From positions 1 to 37,012 of the forward strand of contig RFNG01000149.1 in the NCBI GenBank assembly GCA_009927275.1: a stretch of DNA of 37,012 nucleotides, given 5' to 3'. Below are positions 8,853 to 16,240 of this stretch, piece after piece (position 1 is the first letter of the stretch; each line of letters opens with the position of its first letter). The translations under genes were made by a program, and so were the position numbers. The DNA is from Sphingobacteriia bacterium. Lineage in GTDB: Bacteria > Bacteroidota > Bacteroidia > B-17B0 > Aurantibacillaceae. Under the pieces are notes generated by a model that saw only the letters and a list, made by a program, of their open reading frames with translations, had not been told where the DNA came from and did no database searches.

Positions 8853-9466
8853 TTGGACTTAATAAATGCCCGTATAACGGGAATAGCAGTTAAAATAATA
8901 AGGCTCATAAATATCCAATGCATGTACTGAATTAATTCAGGAAAAAGACTAACCGAATAATATCCAATGGCAGACAAACTAAAAATCCAAAGGCAAGCGC
9001 CAATGCAATTGTAAAATGCAAACGCTTTTAATGGCACCTGAATAACGCCTGCTAAAATAGGTGCAAATGTTCGTAAAACCGGAATAAACCGCGCAATCAA
9101 AAGTGTCTTATGTCCACCGTAACGCTTATAATAGGTCTCAGCCATTGTTAAATGTTTAGGCTTAAAAAAACGCGACTCTTGTTTTTGAAATAATGATTTA
9201 CCGGAGAGGTAACCAAATGCATATCCTACAAAATTACCTGCAATAGCACACAAAGAAAGCACTACAACCATTGTTTCAAAATGCAATGTAATCCATTCAG
9301 GGTGTGTTTTACACAGTATTCCCGAAAGTAAAACAAGGTTATCTCCCGGTAAAAAAAAACCAAAAAATATTCCTGTTTCAGCAAAAATCACAAGCGCCAG
9401 CAACACAATGCCTCCATATTGAATAATGGATTCAGGATTTGTGAGTGTTTTTATTGCATCCCACAT
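8849..9466 (-). CDS. DedA/SNARE-associated (VTT domain) membrane protein
   Basis: This 205-residue DedA-family protein has about five hydrophobic segments. Motifs seen are ETGIFFGFFLPGDNLV (about 30-45), GNFVGYAFGYLSGK (about 77-90), and the re-entrant arginine motif ARFIPVLRTFAPILAG (about 124-139). Members of this family include transporters that flip undecaprenyl phosphate or phospholipids between membrane leaflets; which substrate applies here is not known. Its ATG directly abuts the stop codon of the upstream ABC ATPase gene with no bases between, so translation probably relies on coupling. The stop codon TAA is read from the same four bases (TTAG, 8849-8852) as the tolC TAG on the other strand. 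Confidence 0.9.
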   Translation of the reverse strand: MWDAIKTLTNPESIIQYGGIVLLALVIFAETGIFFGFFLPGDNLVLLSGILCKTHPEWITLHFETMVVVLSLCAIAGNFVGYAFGYLSGKSLFQKQESRFFKPKHLTMAETYYKRYGGHKTLLIARFIPVLRTFAPILAGVIQVPLKAFAFYNCIGACLWIFSLSAIGYYSVSLFPELIQYMHWIFMSLIILTAIPVIRAFIKSN

Positions 9467-11179
9467 TTAAAAAGGTTCAAATGTTGGTACCGCTTGCAAT
9501 AAGGCTTGGGTGTATGCATGTTGTGGATTTTGTAATACCGAATCAGTGGCCCCCGATTCAATTATTTCGCCAGCTTTCATTACTAAAATGCTTTCACACA
9601 TATACCGCACAACATGAATATCATGACTTATAAATATACATGAAAACCCTAGGGTTGACTTTAAATCGTTTATTAAGTTTAAAATTTGTGCCTGAATACT
9701 AACATCCAAAGCGCTAACACTTTCATCGCATACTAATACTTTTGGGTTTATACATAAGGCTCTGGCTATACTCACGCGTTGGCGTTGACCCCCGCTAAAC
9801 TCATGAGGTAAACGTAAATAACTTGAAGCATGCAAGCCCACCGCTTCAAGCCAAAACGTTGCACGTTGTTTAATTAAGCGTTCATTGGTTTCCATTTGAT
9901 GCACGCGCAATGCTTCTGCAATAGCTTCGCCAACAGGCATCAAGGGATTAAGCGAAGCAAAGGGATCTTGAAATACAAGCTGTATAAATTTTCGAGAAGG
10001 CAAAACGTTAAATTGTTCGGTGCGGCTTTCGCCAATGTGTTTATAAGTTAACTGACCTGCAAATGCAGGCATTAACTGTAACAGGGTACGGGCCAGTGTG
10101 CTTTTGCCACAACCGCTTTCACCAATTATACCTAAGGTTTCATGCGGTTTAAGTGAAAATGAAACACCGTTTATAAGTGTTTTATAAGTTTTTATTCCGC
10201 CATACCAAAAGCGTTTTTCGGGCACTTTTACAACTAAATCGGCAACATCAATTTGTGCCTTAAATTTATCCGAATGTACCCCAAGAGGTAATTTGCTTAC
10301 ACTTTTTTCAGATTCGGCAGGCGTGCTTATAAAATCCTGTAACACCGGTAAACGTTCTGGCCGGCTATGGAGCGGCGGCCTGCACATCAGCAGGGCTTTG
10401 GTATACGGGTGCTGGGGCGATTTAAAAACCCGGTTTATGTTTCCGTATTCTAAACAGGCACCATGCCGCATCACCATTACGGTATCTGCAAATTCATACA
10501 GCATTCGTAAATCGTGCGTAATAATTAAAATACCCATGCCCCGTTTTTTTTGAATGGATTTTAATAATTGCAAAATTTCAAATTGTACCGTGGGATCAAG
10601 AGCAGTAGTGGGTTCATCAGCAATGAGCAACTGCGGATTGCAGGCAATTGCCATGGCAATCATTACACGTTGTTTTTGGCCTCCGGAAAGTTGATGCGGA
10701 TAGCGGCGGTAAACCGATTCCGGATCGGGAAGCAATACCTCTTGAAATAATTTTAAACAGGTGTAAAATGCTTCGGATGCATTTAGTTTTAAACGCTTTC
10801 GTAAAATGTCTGAAAGCTGAAAACCGCAAGTTAAAACCGGATTAAGTGCCGATAAGGGTTCCTGAAAAATGATGCCTATTTCAAGACTGCGAATACGTTC
10901 AAGGGTTTTTTGTTGAGGCTGATGCAGCGTGGTAAACGAACCGTTTTTTAATCGAAACCGGATTTCTCCAGCCGTAATTTTTAATGGAGGATTGGGCAAT
11001 AGGCCTAAAATGGAGAGTGCGGTTATAGATTTTCCAGATCCGCTTTCACCAACTAAAGCTAATGTTTCACCCGAAGCAATTGAAAAGCTAATATTTTTTA
11101 CAATCGAATTGACAGTGTGTGCTTGTCGAAGCGAGATGTCAAGGGCTTTTACTTCTAAAACCTTTTCGGCAGAATTCAC
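9467..11179 (-). CDS. Fused dipeptide/oligopeptide ABC transporter ATPase (DppD-DppF type)
   Basis: Two complete ABC ATPases lie in one 570-residue chain. Half 1 has Walker A GESGSGKS (44-51), signature LSGGQ (164-168), Walker B LLIADEP with E189, and H-loop TH at 221-222. Half 2 has Walker A GESGCGKS (353-360), signature FSGGQ (461-465) and Walker B VLVCDES with E486. Each half ends in the peptide-transporter tail (HPYTKALL at 257-264; HAYTQALL near the end). This marks the Opp/Dpp import group. Bacteroidota commonly carry this fused form. The start is a GTG at 11179: no ATG is available upstream before an in-frame stop at 11198. It follows mazG by 11 bp. No permease or binding-protein gene is in the window. 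Confidence 0.93.
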   Translation of the reverse strand: MNSAEKVLEVKALDISLRQAHTVNSIVKNISFSIASGETLALVGESGSGKSITALSILGLLPNPPLKITAGEIRFRLKNGSFTTLHQPQQKTLERIRSLEIGIIFQEPLSALNPVLTCGFQLSDILRKRLKLNASEAFYTCLKLFQEVLLPDPESVYRRYPHQLSGGQKQRVMIAMAIACNPQLLIADEPTTALDPTVQFEILQLLKSIQKKRGMGILIITHDLRMLYEFADTVMVMRHGACLEYGNINRVFKSPQHPYTKALLMCRPPLHSRPERLPVLQDFISTPAESEKSVSKLPLGVHSDKFKAQIDVADLVVKVPEKRFWYGGIKTYKTLINGVSFSLKPHETLGIIGESGCGKSTLARTLLQLMPAFAGQLTYKHIGESRTEQFNVLPSRKFIQLVFQDPFASLNPLMPVGEAIAEALRVHQMETNERLIKQRATFWLEAVGLHASSYLRLPHEFSGGQRQRVSIARALCINPKVLVCDESVSALDVSIQAQILNLINDLKSTLGFSCIFISHDIHVVRYMCESILVMKAGEIIESGATDSVLQNPQHAYTQALLQAVPTFEPF

Positions 11180-11190
11180 GTAAAGTAGGT

Positions 11191-11523
11191 TTAGCGTTTA
11201 ATAAGCTTTAAATTGTTTTTGTGGCGTTTTTTATCTCGACGTGTTTTTTTTAACAAATTAGCTTGCAATGCTTTCGTTAAATCTATTTGTGTTTGATTGG
11301 CAATGCATATCAAAACAAAAATAACATCAGCCAATTCATCGGCAAGTAATTTTTTTGGTGCCCCTTTTTTGTAACTCTGTTCTCCGTAACGGCGTGAAAT
11401 GATGCGTGCAACCTCTCCAACCTCTTCGGTAAGTATGGCTAAATTGGTTAGAGGATCAAAATAGCGTATGCCATAATTTTTAATCCAGTTGTCAATTGTT
11501 TTTTGAAGTTGCTTTACAGTCAT
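11191..11523 (-). CDS. MazG-like nucleotide pyrophosphohydrolase
   Basis: This 110-residue all-alpha protein carries the metal-binding motifs of the MazG / all-alpha NTP pyrophosphatase superfamily: LTEEVGEVAR with E33, E34 and E37, and DELADVIF with E63 and D66. These enzymes hydrolyse (d)NTPs to the monophosphate and pyrophosphate, probably for pool sanitation. The single short domain resembles YpjD-type enzymes, not the duplicated E. coli MazG. The lysine-rich tail (KKTRRDKKRHKNNLKLIKR) is a local extension. Its ATG overlaps the mscS stop codon (ATGA on the minus strand). The exact substrate is not predictable. Confidence 0.88.
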   Translation of the reverse strand: MTVKQLQKTIDNWIKNYGIRYFDPLTNLAILTEEVGEVARIISRRYGEQSYKKGAPKKLLADELADVIFVLICIANQTQIDLTKALQANLLKKTRRDKKRHKNNLKLIKR

Positions 11524-12386
11524 GGTTTTTCAGAATGAACAATGCGTTGCGGAATACCAAATGTTAGGCCTTGCGTTTTAAAAGTATGCAAGAGGCCATT
11601 CATTAAAACACTTTCATCTTCATTAATACTCCGTGCATTTACAAAGGCTCTTATGTGTAACACGACCTGACCATCAATTAGTTTTCCAAAATACACCTGT
11701 GGTATAGGCGTTTTATGCACTATGGATTGAGCGTTTAAAAAATTTAGCGCACTTGTTGAAATGGTTTCAAAATTGGAGTAGATTGGAAAATAAAATACAA
11801 GATCTGTTCTAAGTTGACCCGCACGGGTATGATTAATTACGGTTCCATTTGATAATGGACCATTTGCCAAAATAACCGTTTTAAAATGGGGTGTTAAAAT
11901 AATGGTGTTAAAAATCTGAATTTCCTTAACCTCACCGCTTTGATTTTGCGCCTCAATAACATCTCCAACTTTAAAGGGCTTAAATAATAATATCAGCACA
12001 CCGCCTGCAAAATTGGATAATGCGCCCTGCAGGGCCAAGCCAATAGCCAATCCGGCTGCACCTAAAATGGTTACTATGCCGGCCGTATTTAATCCCATGA
12101 TGCCCGCTCCAGTAATAACAAAGCAAGTTTTTAATAAGGCACTGCTTAAACTTCGTAAAAACGATTGCAAGCCAGGTTCAGTATCGCGCCTAGCCATTAA
12201 CCGTTCAATAACGCCAACTAGTTTAGTGCTTAGCTTCCACCCGATCAGTATAAAACAAATCCCAATAATCCATAGGGGTAACGAATCTATTAGAGCATCG
12301 CCCAAATCTTTTAAATACAAAACAATACCATCTTTGCTTATGGTAATATTTTTACCCACGGGCATAGGAATAACCGGTTTAGACAT
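11520..12386 (-). CDS. mscS: MscS-family small-conductance mechanosensitive channel
   Basis: This 288-residue protein has about three membrane segments. The pore-lining TM3 region is ILGAAGLAIGLALQGALSNF, followed by GGVLILLFKPFKVGDVIE, the classic MscS signature. The beta and alpha/beta vestibule domain then extends to the end. It relieves turgor after osmotic down-shock in the inner membrane. I chose the ATG at 12386 (MSKPVIP). The longer frame to 12413 would run through an exact -7 promoter motif (12395-12402). It heads the operon mscS-mazG-ABC ATPase-dedA, with overlaps or minimal gaps throughout. Confidence 0.93.
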   Translation of the reverse strand: MSKPVIPMPVGKNITISKDGIVLYLKDLGDALIDSLPLWIIGICFILIGWKLSTKLVGVIERLMARRDTEPGLQSFLRSLSSALLKTCFVITGAGIMGLNTAGIVTILGAAGLAIGLALQGALSNFAGGVLILLFKPFKVGDVIEAQNQSGEVKEIQIFNTIILTPHFKTVILANGPLSNGTVINHTRAGQLRTDLVFYFPIYSNFETISTSALNFLNAQSIVHKTPIPQVYFGKLIDGQVVLHIRAFVNARSINEDESVLMNGLLHTFKTQGLTFGIPQRIVHSEKP

Positions 12387-12394
12387 GTTAAGTA

Positions 12395-12402
12395 CAAATC
12401 TA
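12395..12402 (-). promoter_or_regulatory. -7 promoter element for mscS operon
   Basis: On the minus strand this reads TAGATTTG, an exact match to the Bacteroidota -7 consensus TAnnTTTG, placed 8 bp before the mscS ATG. The upstream -33 TTTG element is not clear. The position supports the shorter mscS start. Confidence 0.5.
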
Positions 12403-12467
12403 AAACATTTCAAGCATTTTAAACTTAATGTAGCCCCTGAGCGTTAAATTTACTGCACGTTTATTGT

Positions 12468-14288
12468 ATGTCATACGCCAGTTTAGAATCCGCATTACTT
12501 GATCTTGAAAAGCAAGGCCAACTTAAACGCATAAGCCACGAAGTAGATCCGTATTTAGAACTTTCGGCCATTCAACTTGAGAATTTTAAAAACCATGGTC
12601 CTGTACTGTTATTTGAAAATGTAAAAGGTACGCCTTACCGGGTTGTTTCTAATGTTTTTGGTTCACCCGAAAGAACAGAATGGATGTTTCGCGCATCCTT
12701 AAAATCGGTAAAACGATTAATTGCACTACGTAAAAATCCCCTGGATGCTCTAAAACAACCCTTTCAGTCGGCGACTTTGCTAAAACATGCCTTTAATGCA
12801 TTGCCTAAAGCCGTTTCGTTAAATCATTTCAATGAAATTTCCATAAACCAATTACCACACATACAGCATTGGCCCATGGACGGAGGTGCATTTATAACGT
12901 TACCTCAGGTGTATTCTGAAGATCCGTTTAAGCCGGGTTTAGCCCATTCAAATTTAGGTATGTACCGTATTCAATTGAGCGGAAATATGTACACACCAAA
13001 TATTGAAATGGGATTACATTACCAATTGCACCGCGGCATAGGAATTCATCAAACACAAGCTAAAGCTCGAAATGAGCCTTTACGGGTTAGTATTTTTATT
13101 GGTGGACCACCGGCCCATACAATGGCTGCGGTTATGCCTCTGCCAGAAGGTATGAGTGAGCTGGCATTTGCAGGAGTATTGGGCAATCGCCGATTTCGTT
13201 ACAATTACATAGATGGATTTTGTATTTCAGCAGATGCTGATTTTGTTATCACGGGATTTGTAAATGCACAAGAAATAAAACCAGAAGGTCCATTTGGAGA
13301 TCATTTAGGGTATTACAGTCTAAAACATCCTTTTCCGGTAATGCGGGTTCACAAAGTATATGCCAAGCCCAGAGCCATTTGGCCATTTACGGTTGTTGGC
13401 AGACCACCCCAAGAGGATACCAGCTTTGGCGTATTTATACATCATTTAACAGGATCAGCCATTTCACAAGAAATACCGGGTGTTAGTGAAGTACATGCAG
13501 TTGATGCTGCCGGGGTGCACCCCTTATTATTTGCTGTTGGAAGTGAACGCTATACACCATATCTTGAAGATACAAGGCCTGCAGAACTGCTTACGCAAGC
13601 CAATCGTATTTTGGGTACAGGTCAGTTAAGTTTGGCTAAACATTTATTTATTGCCGCAAAAGACACTCATGCCAACGCTGAATTAAGCTGTAAAGACCCC
13701 CAAGTTTTTTTAACCCATATATGGGAGCGTATAGACCCACATCGCGATTTACATTTTTATACTCAAACCTCCATGGACACTTTAGATTACTCTGGAGAGT
13801 CATTAAATGCCGGAAGTAAACTGGTAATTGCCGCAAATGGACCCAAAATTAGGTCGCTTTGCACATCCGTTCCGGATCTGTTTCATACGCAAAATGTTTT
13901 TTCTACATGTACTTTAATTATGCCCGGGGTAGTAATGCTTTGTGCAGAAACAGTTGACCTGGCTTCGGCATTGCAATTTTTAGAACAGCATCAAGAACAG
14001 TTAAAAGGTTTGGCACAAATTGTTTTGTATAATAATCACATGTTGGCTGATTCGGCCACTTTAATGCAAGATTATTTGTGGATTACCTATACGCGAACCA
14101 ATCCCAGTCATGATATATACGGAATGTCAGCTCGATTTGTAAATAAACACTGGACCTGTGAATTGCCAATAGTTTATGATGCTCGAATAAAACCGCATCA
14201 TGCACCTTTACTTGAAATGCCTGAACCATACCGTTTAAAAGCCCAAAGTATTTTGCAAAATACTGATAAACAACACATTAAAATTTAA
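12468..14288 (+). CDS. UbiD-family prenyl-FMN-dependent decarboxylase (possible menaquinone-pathway enzyme)
   Basis: This 606-residue protein belongs to the UbiD family of reversible (de)carboxylases that use prenylated FMN made by UbiX. Key motifs are visible: SNLGMYRIQLSGNMYTP, and the catalytic loop KPEGPFGDHLGYYS with E273 and D278. These correspond to the E-x4-E/D pair in Fdc1 (E277/E282) and E. coli UbiD. WPFTVVGRPPQEDTSFG lies downstream. Its length of about 600 is greater than the roughly 490 of ubiquinone UbiD and resembles the proteins annotated as menaquinone biosynthesis decarboxylase. No ubiX or other quinone gene is adjacent, so the substrate is inferred only. The first ATG at 12468 matches the family start. 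It is divergent from mscS, with 81 bp between. Confidence 0.9.
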   Translation: MSYASLESALLDLEKQGQLKRISHEVDPYLELSAIQLENFKNHGPVLLFENVKGTPYRVVSNVFGSPERTEWMFRASLKSVKRLIALRKNPLDALKQPFQSATLLKHAFNALPKAVSLNHFNEISINQLPHIQHWPMDGGAFITLPQVYSEDPFKPGLAHSNLGMYRIQLSGNMYTPNIEMGLHYQLHRGIGIHQTQAKARNEPLRVSIFIGGPPAHTMAAVMPLPEGMSELAFAGVLGNRRFRYNYIDGFCISADADFVITGFVNAQEIKPEGPFGDHLGYYSLKHPFPVMRVHKVYAKPRAIWPFTVVGRPPQEDTSFGVFIHHLTGSAISQEIPGVSEVHAVDAAGVHPLLFAVGSERYTPYLEDTRPAELLTQANRILGTGQLSLAKHLFIAAKDTHANAELSCKDPQVFLTHIWERIDPHRDLHFYTQTSMDTLDYSGESLNAGSKLVIAANGPKIRSLCTSVPDLFHTQNVFSTCTLIMPGVVMLCAETVDLASALQFLEQHQEQLKGLAQIVLYNNHMLADSATLMQDYLWITYTRTNPSHDIYGMSARFVNKHWTCELPIVYDARIKPHHAPLLEMPEPYRLKAQSILQNTDKQHIKI

Positions 14289-14316
14289 ATTTTTTCTGTT
14301 TACCTGTTTTAATGGC

Positions 14317-14346
14317 ATTGTAATTTAAAATAAAAGCGTATCTTTG
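14317..14346 (+). promoter_or_regulatory. Promoter for rpmI-rplT
   Basis: ATTG at 14317-14320 and TATCTTTG at 14339-14346 are separated by 18 bp. They closely fit the Bacteroidota sigma-A pattern TTTG - about 19-20 bp - TAnnTTTG, with the -7 element exact. The predicted start site is near 14352. This places the promoter inside the longer rpmI reading frame that begins at 14344, so the true rpmI start is the ATG at 14368. Confidence 0.75.
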
Positions 14347-14367
14347 CCATCCCTAATTTTTTGGAAT

Positions 14368-14562
14368 ATGCCGAAGATGAAAACAAATTCTAGTGCTAAA
14401 AAACGTTTTAGCATTACAGGAACAGGAAAAATTAAACGCAAACATGCTTATAAGCGTCATATTTTAACAAAAAAAGCAAAAGATCGTAAACGCGCACTAA
14501 CGCAAGACGGTCTTGTATGCAAGGCTGATACGCCAAATGTTAAGTTTATGCTTGCAATATAA
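14368..14562 (+). CDS. rpmI: 50S ribosomal protein L35
   Basis: This small basic protein of 64 residues starts [22 protein letters not shown], the standard L35 amino end, and has the [14 protein letters not shown] core. It is a component of the large ribosomal subunit. The start at 14368 is chosen by family length and because an exact promoter -7 motif sits at 14339-14346; an in-frame ATG at 14344 would be upstream of or at the transcription start. rplT follows after 83 bp. The usual upstream partner infC is absent: the neighbour is the UbiD-family gene, which ends 79 bp earlier. Confidence 0.97.
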   Translation: MPKMKTNSSAKKRFSITGTGKIKRKHAYKRHILTKKAKDRKRALTQDGLVCKADTPNVKFMLAI

Positions 14563-14645
14563 ATTCTTTTAATTGGTAAACCATGTGTAACCCGGTTGTT
14601 AGTTTAAAAGTTCTGTAAAGACACTCTCAACCAAAATCTAAATCT

Positions 14646-14990
14646 ATGCCACGTTCAGTAAATCATGTTGCCAGCAGGGCACGCCGAAAAAAAATCCTAC
14701 GTTTAACCAAAGGTTATTGGGGAGCACGAGGAAATGTATTAACGATTGCTAAAAATACCTTAGAAAAGGGTTTAACCTATGCATACCGTGACCGTAAAAA
14801 CAAAAAACGTTCTATGCGCGCACTTTGGATACAGCGTATAAATGCGGGTGTTCGTGAACACGGTATGAGTTATTCTGAATTTATAGGAAAATTAAATACT
14901 AAAGGTTTACAGCTTAATCGTAAGGTATTAGCTGATTTAGCACTTAATCACTCAGAGGCTTTTAAAGCTATCGTAAACCAGGTTAAGTAG
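14646..14990 (+). CDS. rplT: 50S ribosomal protein L20
   Basis: This 114-residue basic protein starts [19 protein letters not shown] and contains [20 protein letters not shown] and [20 protein letters not shown]. These are all diagnostic of L20, a primary-binding protein in 50S assembly that represses its own operon in several bacteria. It is co-directional with rpmI, and both are driven by the promoter at 14317-14346. The 83-bp spacer contains short complementary pieces that could form alternative pairings (see findings). No terminator with a T-tract is obvious directly after the gene. Confidence 0.97.
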   Translation: MPRSVNHVASRARRKKILRLTKGYWGARGNVLTIAKNTLEKGLTYAYRDRKNKKRSMRALWIQRINAGVREHGMSYSEFIGKLNTKGLQLNRKVLADLALNHSEAFKAIVNQVK

Positions 14991-15093
14991 TTTTAAATTA
15001 ACTTAATTTGTTTTCTGAAAATTGTTGTTTTGTACTATTAACCAAGTACTATATTAAATTTTATTGTGTAAATATTACTACGTTTTTACATAA

Positions 15094-15129
15094 ATAAATG
15101 AAATGGGTTAAATCGCTTAATTCATTTAT
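15094..15129. repeat. 9-bp perfect inverted repeat downstream of rplT
   Basis: ATAAATGAA at 15094-15102 is the exact reverse complement of TTCATTTAT at 15121-15129, with an 18-base loop. There is no T-tract after it on the plus strand, so it is not a standard intrinsic terminator. It could stabilise the 3' end of the rpmI-rplT transcript or be a protein-binding palindrome. Confidence 0.45.
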
Positions 15130-15136
15130 GATATTT

Positions 15137-15166
15137 AAAAAGGGGGAATTTGTTTTTTAAAATCCC
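15137..15166 (-). terminator. Probable intrinsic terminator of the orphan gene
   Basis: Read on the minus strand, GGGA-T-TTT pairs with AAA-T-TCCC around a 7-base loop (stem arms 15144-15151 and 15159-15166, with one T-T mismatch). Two C residues and a run of five T follow (15141-15137). It lies 54 bp after the stop codon of the orphan gene at 15221. Confidence 0.45.
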
Positions 15167-15220
15167 GCTTATAAAAATTACCCAGCATTAAATATTTAAT
15201 GTAGTATTTTAAAATAAAAA

Positions 15221-15652
15221 TTAGGCTTTTAAACTATCTAATTCTTTTTGAGATAATGAGTTTATGCCTTTATACTTAATTTTTTCAAGAATATCATCAA
15301 TACCAATCAAATTTAAAACCACATCATTAACATATACTAAAAACTCAGAATCTAATTCAAATGGGTATTCTCCAAAATAAATGGATTTTGTTATATCTCT
15401 TATTTCATAAATAATATTGTATTGGTGTATTACATCAGTAATATACTTTAAAGCTATTTCATCAATAACTATTATAATACTGTTTTTATTATTTGGATCA
15501 TAAATTACTCTACAATATTGGATACTGTCCTGAACTTCTTCGGGCATGTGTTGAAGATTTTCATCTGATGAAAAATAATTATCTAATACTTCTAAATCGT
15601 CTTGTGAGTTAAACACAGTAAACAAAAACGGAATTTTTTTTTCGTTGCTCAT
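15221..15652 (-). CDS. Hypothetical protein, AT-rich orphan with DUF6576-like C-terminal motif
   Basis: I do not recognise this 143-residue acidic cytoplasmic-looking protein. It has no signal peptide and no membrane segment. The carboxyl end, about 120-143 (IDDILEKIKYKGINSLSQKE), resembles the short DxILDKIxxxGxxSLTxxE motif found at the ends of many Bacteroidota proteins, for example rhomboids and the DUF6576 tail. The ATG at 15652 is chosen over one at 15685, which would add 11 residues. Base composition is unlike its neighbours: 14 G+C in 15301-15360, against 28 in 16981-17040 within sufB. It stands alone between two non-coding stretches of about 230 bp. Recent acquisition or relaxed selection is possible, but no mobile-element gene is nearby. 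Confidence 0.65.
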   Translation of the reverse strand: MSNEKKIPFLFTVFNSQDDLEVLDNYFSSDENLQHMPEEVQDSIQYCRVIYDPNNKNSIIIVIDEIALKYITDVIHQYNIIYEIRDITKSIYFGEYPFELDSEFLVYVNDVVLNLIGIDDILEKIKYKGINSLSQKELDSLKA

Positions 15653-15685
15653 AACCTTTATTTCTAATGAAAATTGGCGAATCAA

Positions 15686-15911
15686 ATAATGTGTAAATTA
15701 TTCGTAAACATTAAGGTATTTCTATTAATATCGATTAAAATATCATTTGTAAGAAATAAAATGCAATAAATTATATCATTTTAACTAAAACAAAAAATCT
15801 AACCTGATTTGTATTTGTTAGTATACCATAAATAGGGTATTTTTGTATAAAATTAGAAACATTCTAAATAAGCCAATTAATTAAAAATATATAACTGAAA
15901 TACAACAAGTT
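15686..15911. other. AT-rich intergenic region containing the suf promoter
   Basis: No coding potential is seen. The left part should hold the orphan gene's promoter, which I could not locate. The right part holds a strong promoter for the suf operon at 15814-15845 and a leader of about 60 bp. A short palindrome overlaps the promoter. Confidence 0.6.
15814..15845 (+). promoter_or_regulatory. Promoter of the suf operon with overlapping palindrome
   Basis: TTTG at 15814-15817, a 20-bp spacer and TATTTTTG at 15838-15845 match the Bacteroidota TTTG / TAnnTTTG promoter exactly. The palindrome ATACC-8 bp-GGTAT at 15823-15840 covers the spacer and the first bases of the -7 element, where a repressor could bind. 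It does not match the longer E. coli IscR type 1 site in spacing. The predicted start is near 15852, about 60 bp before sufA. Confidence 0.7.
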
Positions 15912-16238
15912 ATGATTAGCATTTCGCAAGAAGCCTTAGTTCACGCACAGCAGTTAATGCGTGATGAACAATGTCCGGATGGAACTTTTATTAGGGTGGG
16001 GGTTGAAGGTGGTGGTTGTTCGGGTTTAAGCTACAAACTCACCTTTGATCAAACACTTCAAGATGGTGATCAGCAATTTGAAGACAAAGGGCTTAAAATT
16101 GTATGCGACCGAAAGAGTTTTTTATACTTAGTTGGCACTGAATTGCAGTACAGTGGTGGATTAAACGGAAAAGGTTTTGTTTTTAATAATCCCAATGCAT
16201 CACGCACCTGCGGCTGTGGGGAAAGTTTTTCGCTTTAA
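15912..16238 (+). CDS. sufA: SufA/IscA-type iron-sulfur carrier protein
   Basis: This 108-residue A-type carrier has the three invariant cysteines: C36 in GGGCSGLSY, and C100 and C102 in TCGCGESF at the carboxyl end. A-type carriers receive a cluster from the SufBCD scaffold and pass it to client proteins. It is the first gene of the operon, begins about 60 bp after the predicted transcription start, and ends 2 bp before sufB. The ErpA or SufA subtype cannot be told from sequence alone; the operon position favours SufA. Confidence 0.95.
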   Translation: MISISQEALVHAQQLMRDEQCPDGTFIRVGVEGGGCSGLSYKLTFDQTLQDGDQQFEDKGLKIVCDRKSFLYLVGTELQYSGGLNGKGFVFNNPNASRTCGCGESFSL

Positions 16239-16240
16239 AC

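Larger units (their letters stand above)
14991..15220. other. AT-rich intergenic region with inverted repeats
   Basis: This stretch has no credible gene. It is very AT-rich and holds three symmetric elements: a 9-bp perfect inverted repeat at 15094-15129, a hairpin with a T-tract on the minus strand at 15137-15166, and a 14-bp AT-only palindrome at 15187-15200. The last one is easily produced by chance in such composition. Confidence 0.6.

Noticed and set aside
10929-11183. Plus-strand frame opposite the ABC ATPase, and similar frames at 10293, 10568 and 10648
   Set aside because: They are shadows of a protein with two fully conserved ATPase cassettes; no family features.
14344-14367. Amino-terminal extension of rpmI
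   Set aside because: It begins within the promoter -7 element; L35 begins at MPKMKTN.
15187-15200. 14-bp perfect palindrome ATTAAATATTTAAT as an operator
   Set aside because: Made only of A and T in a very AT-rich stretch, so expected by chance.
15823-15840. IscR type 1 binding site at the suf promoter
   Set aside because: The half-sites are 18 bp overall and lack the central features of the roughly 25-bp E. coli site; kept only as an unnamed palindrome.
14991-15911. tRNA, small RNA gene, CRISPR array or insertion sequence in the AT-rich region
   Set aside because: No cloverleaf, repeat-spacer pattern, transposase fragment or target-site duplication could be seen.
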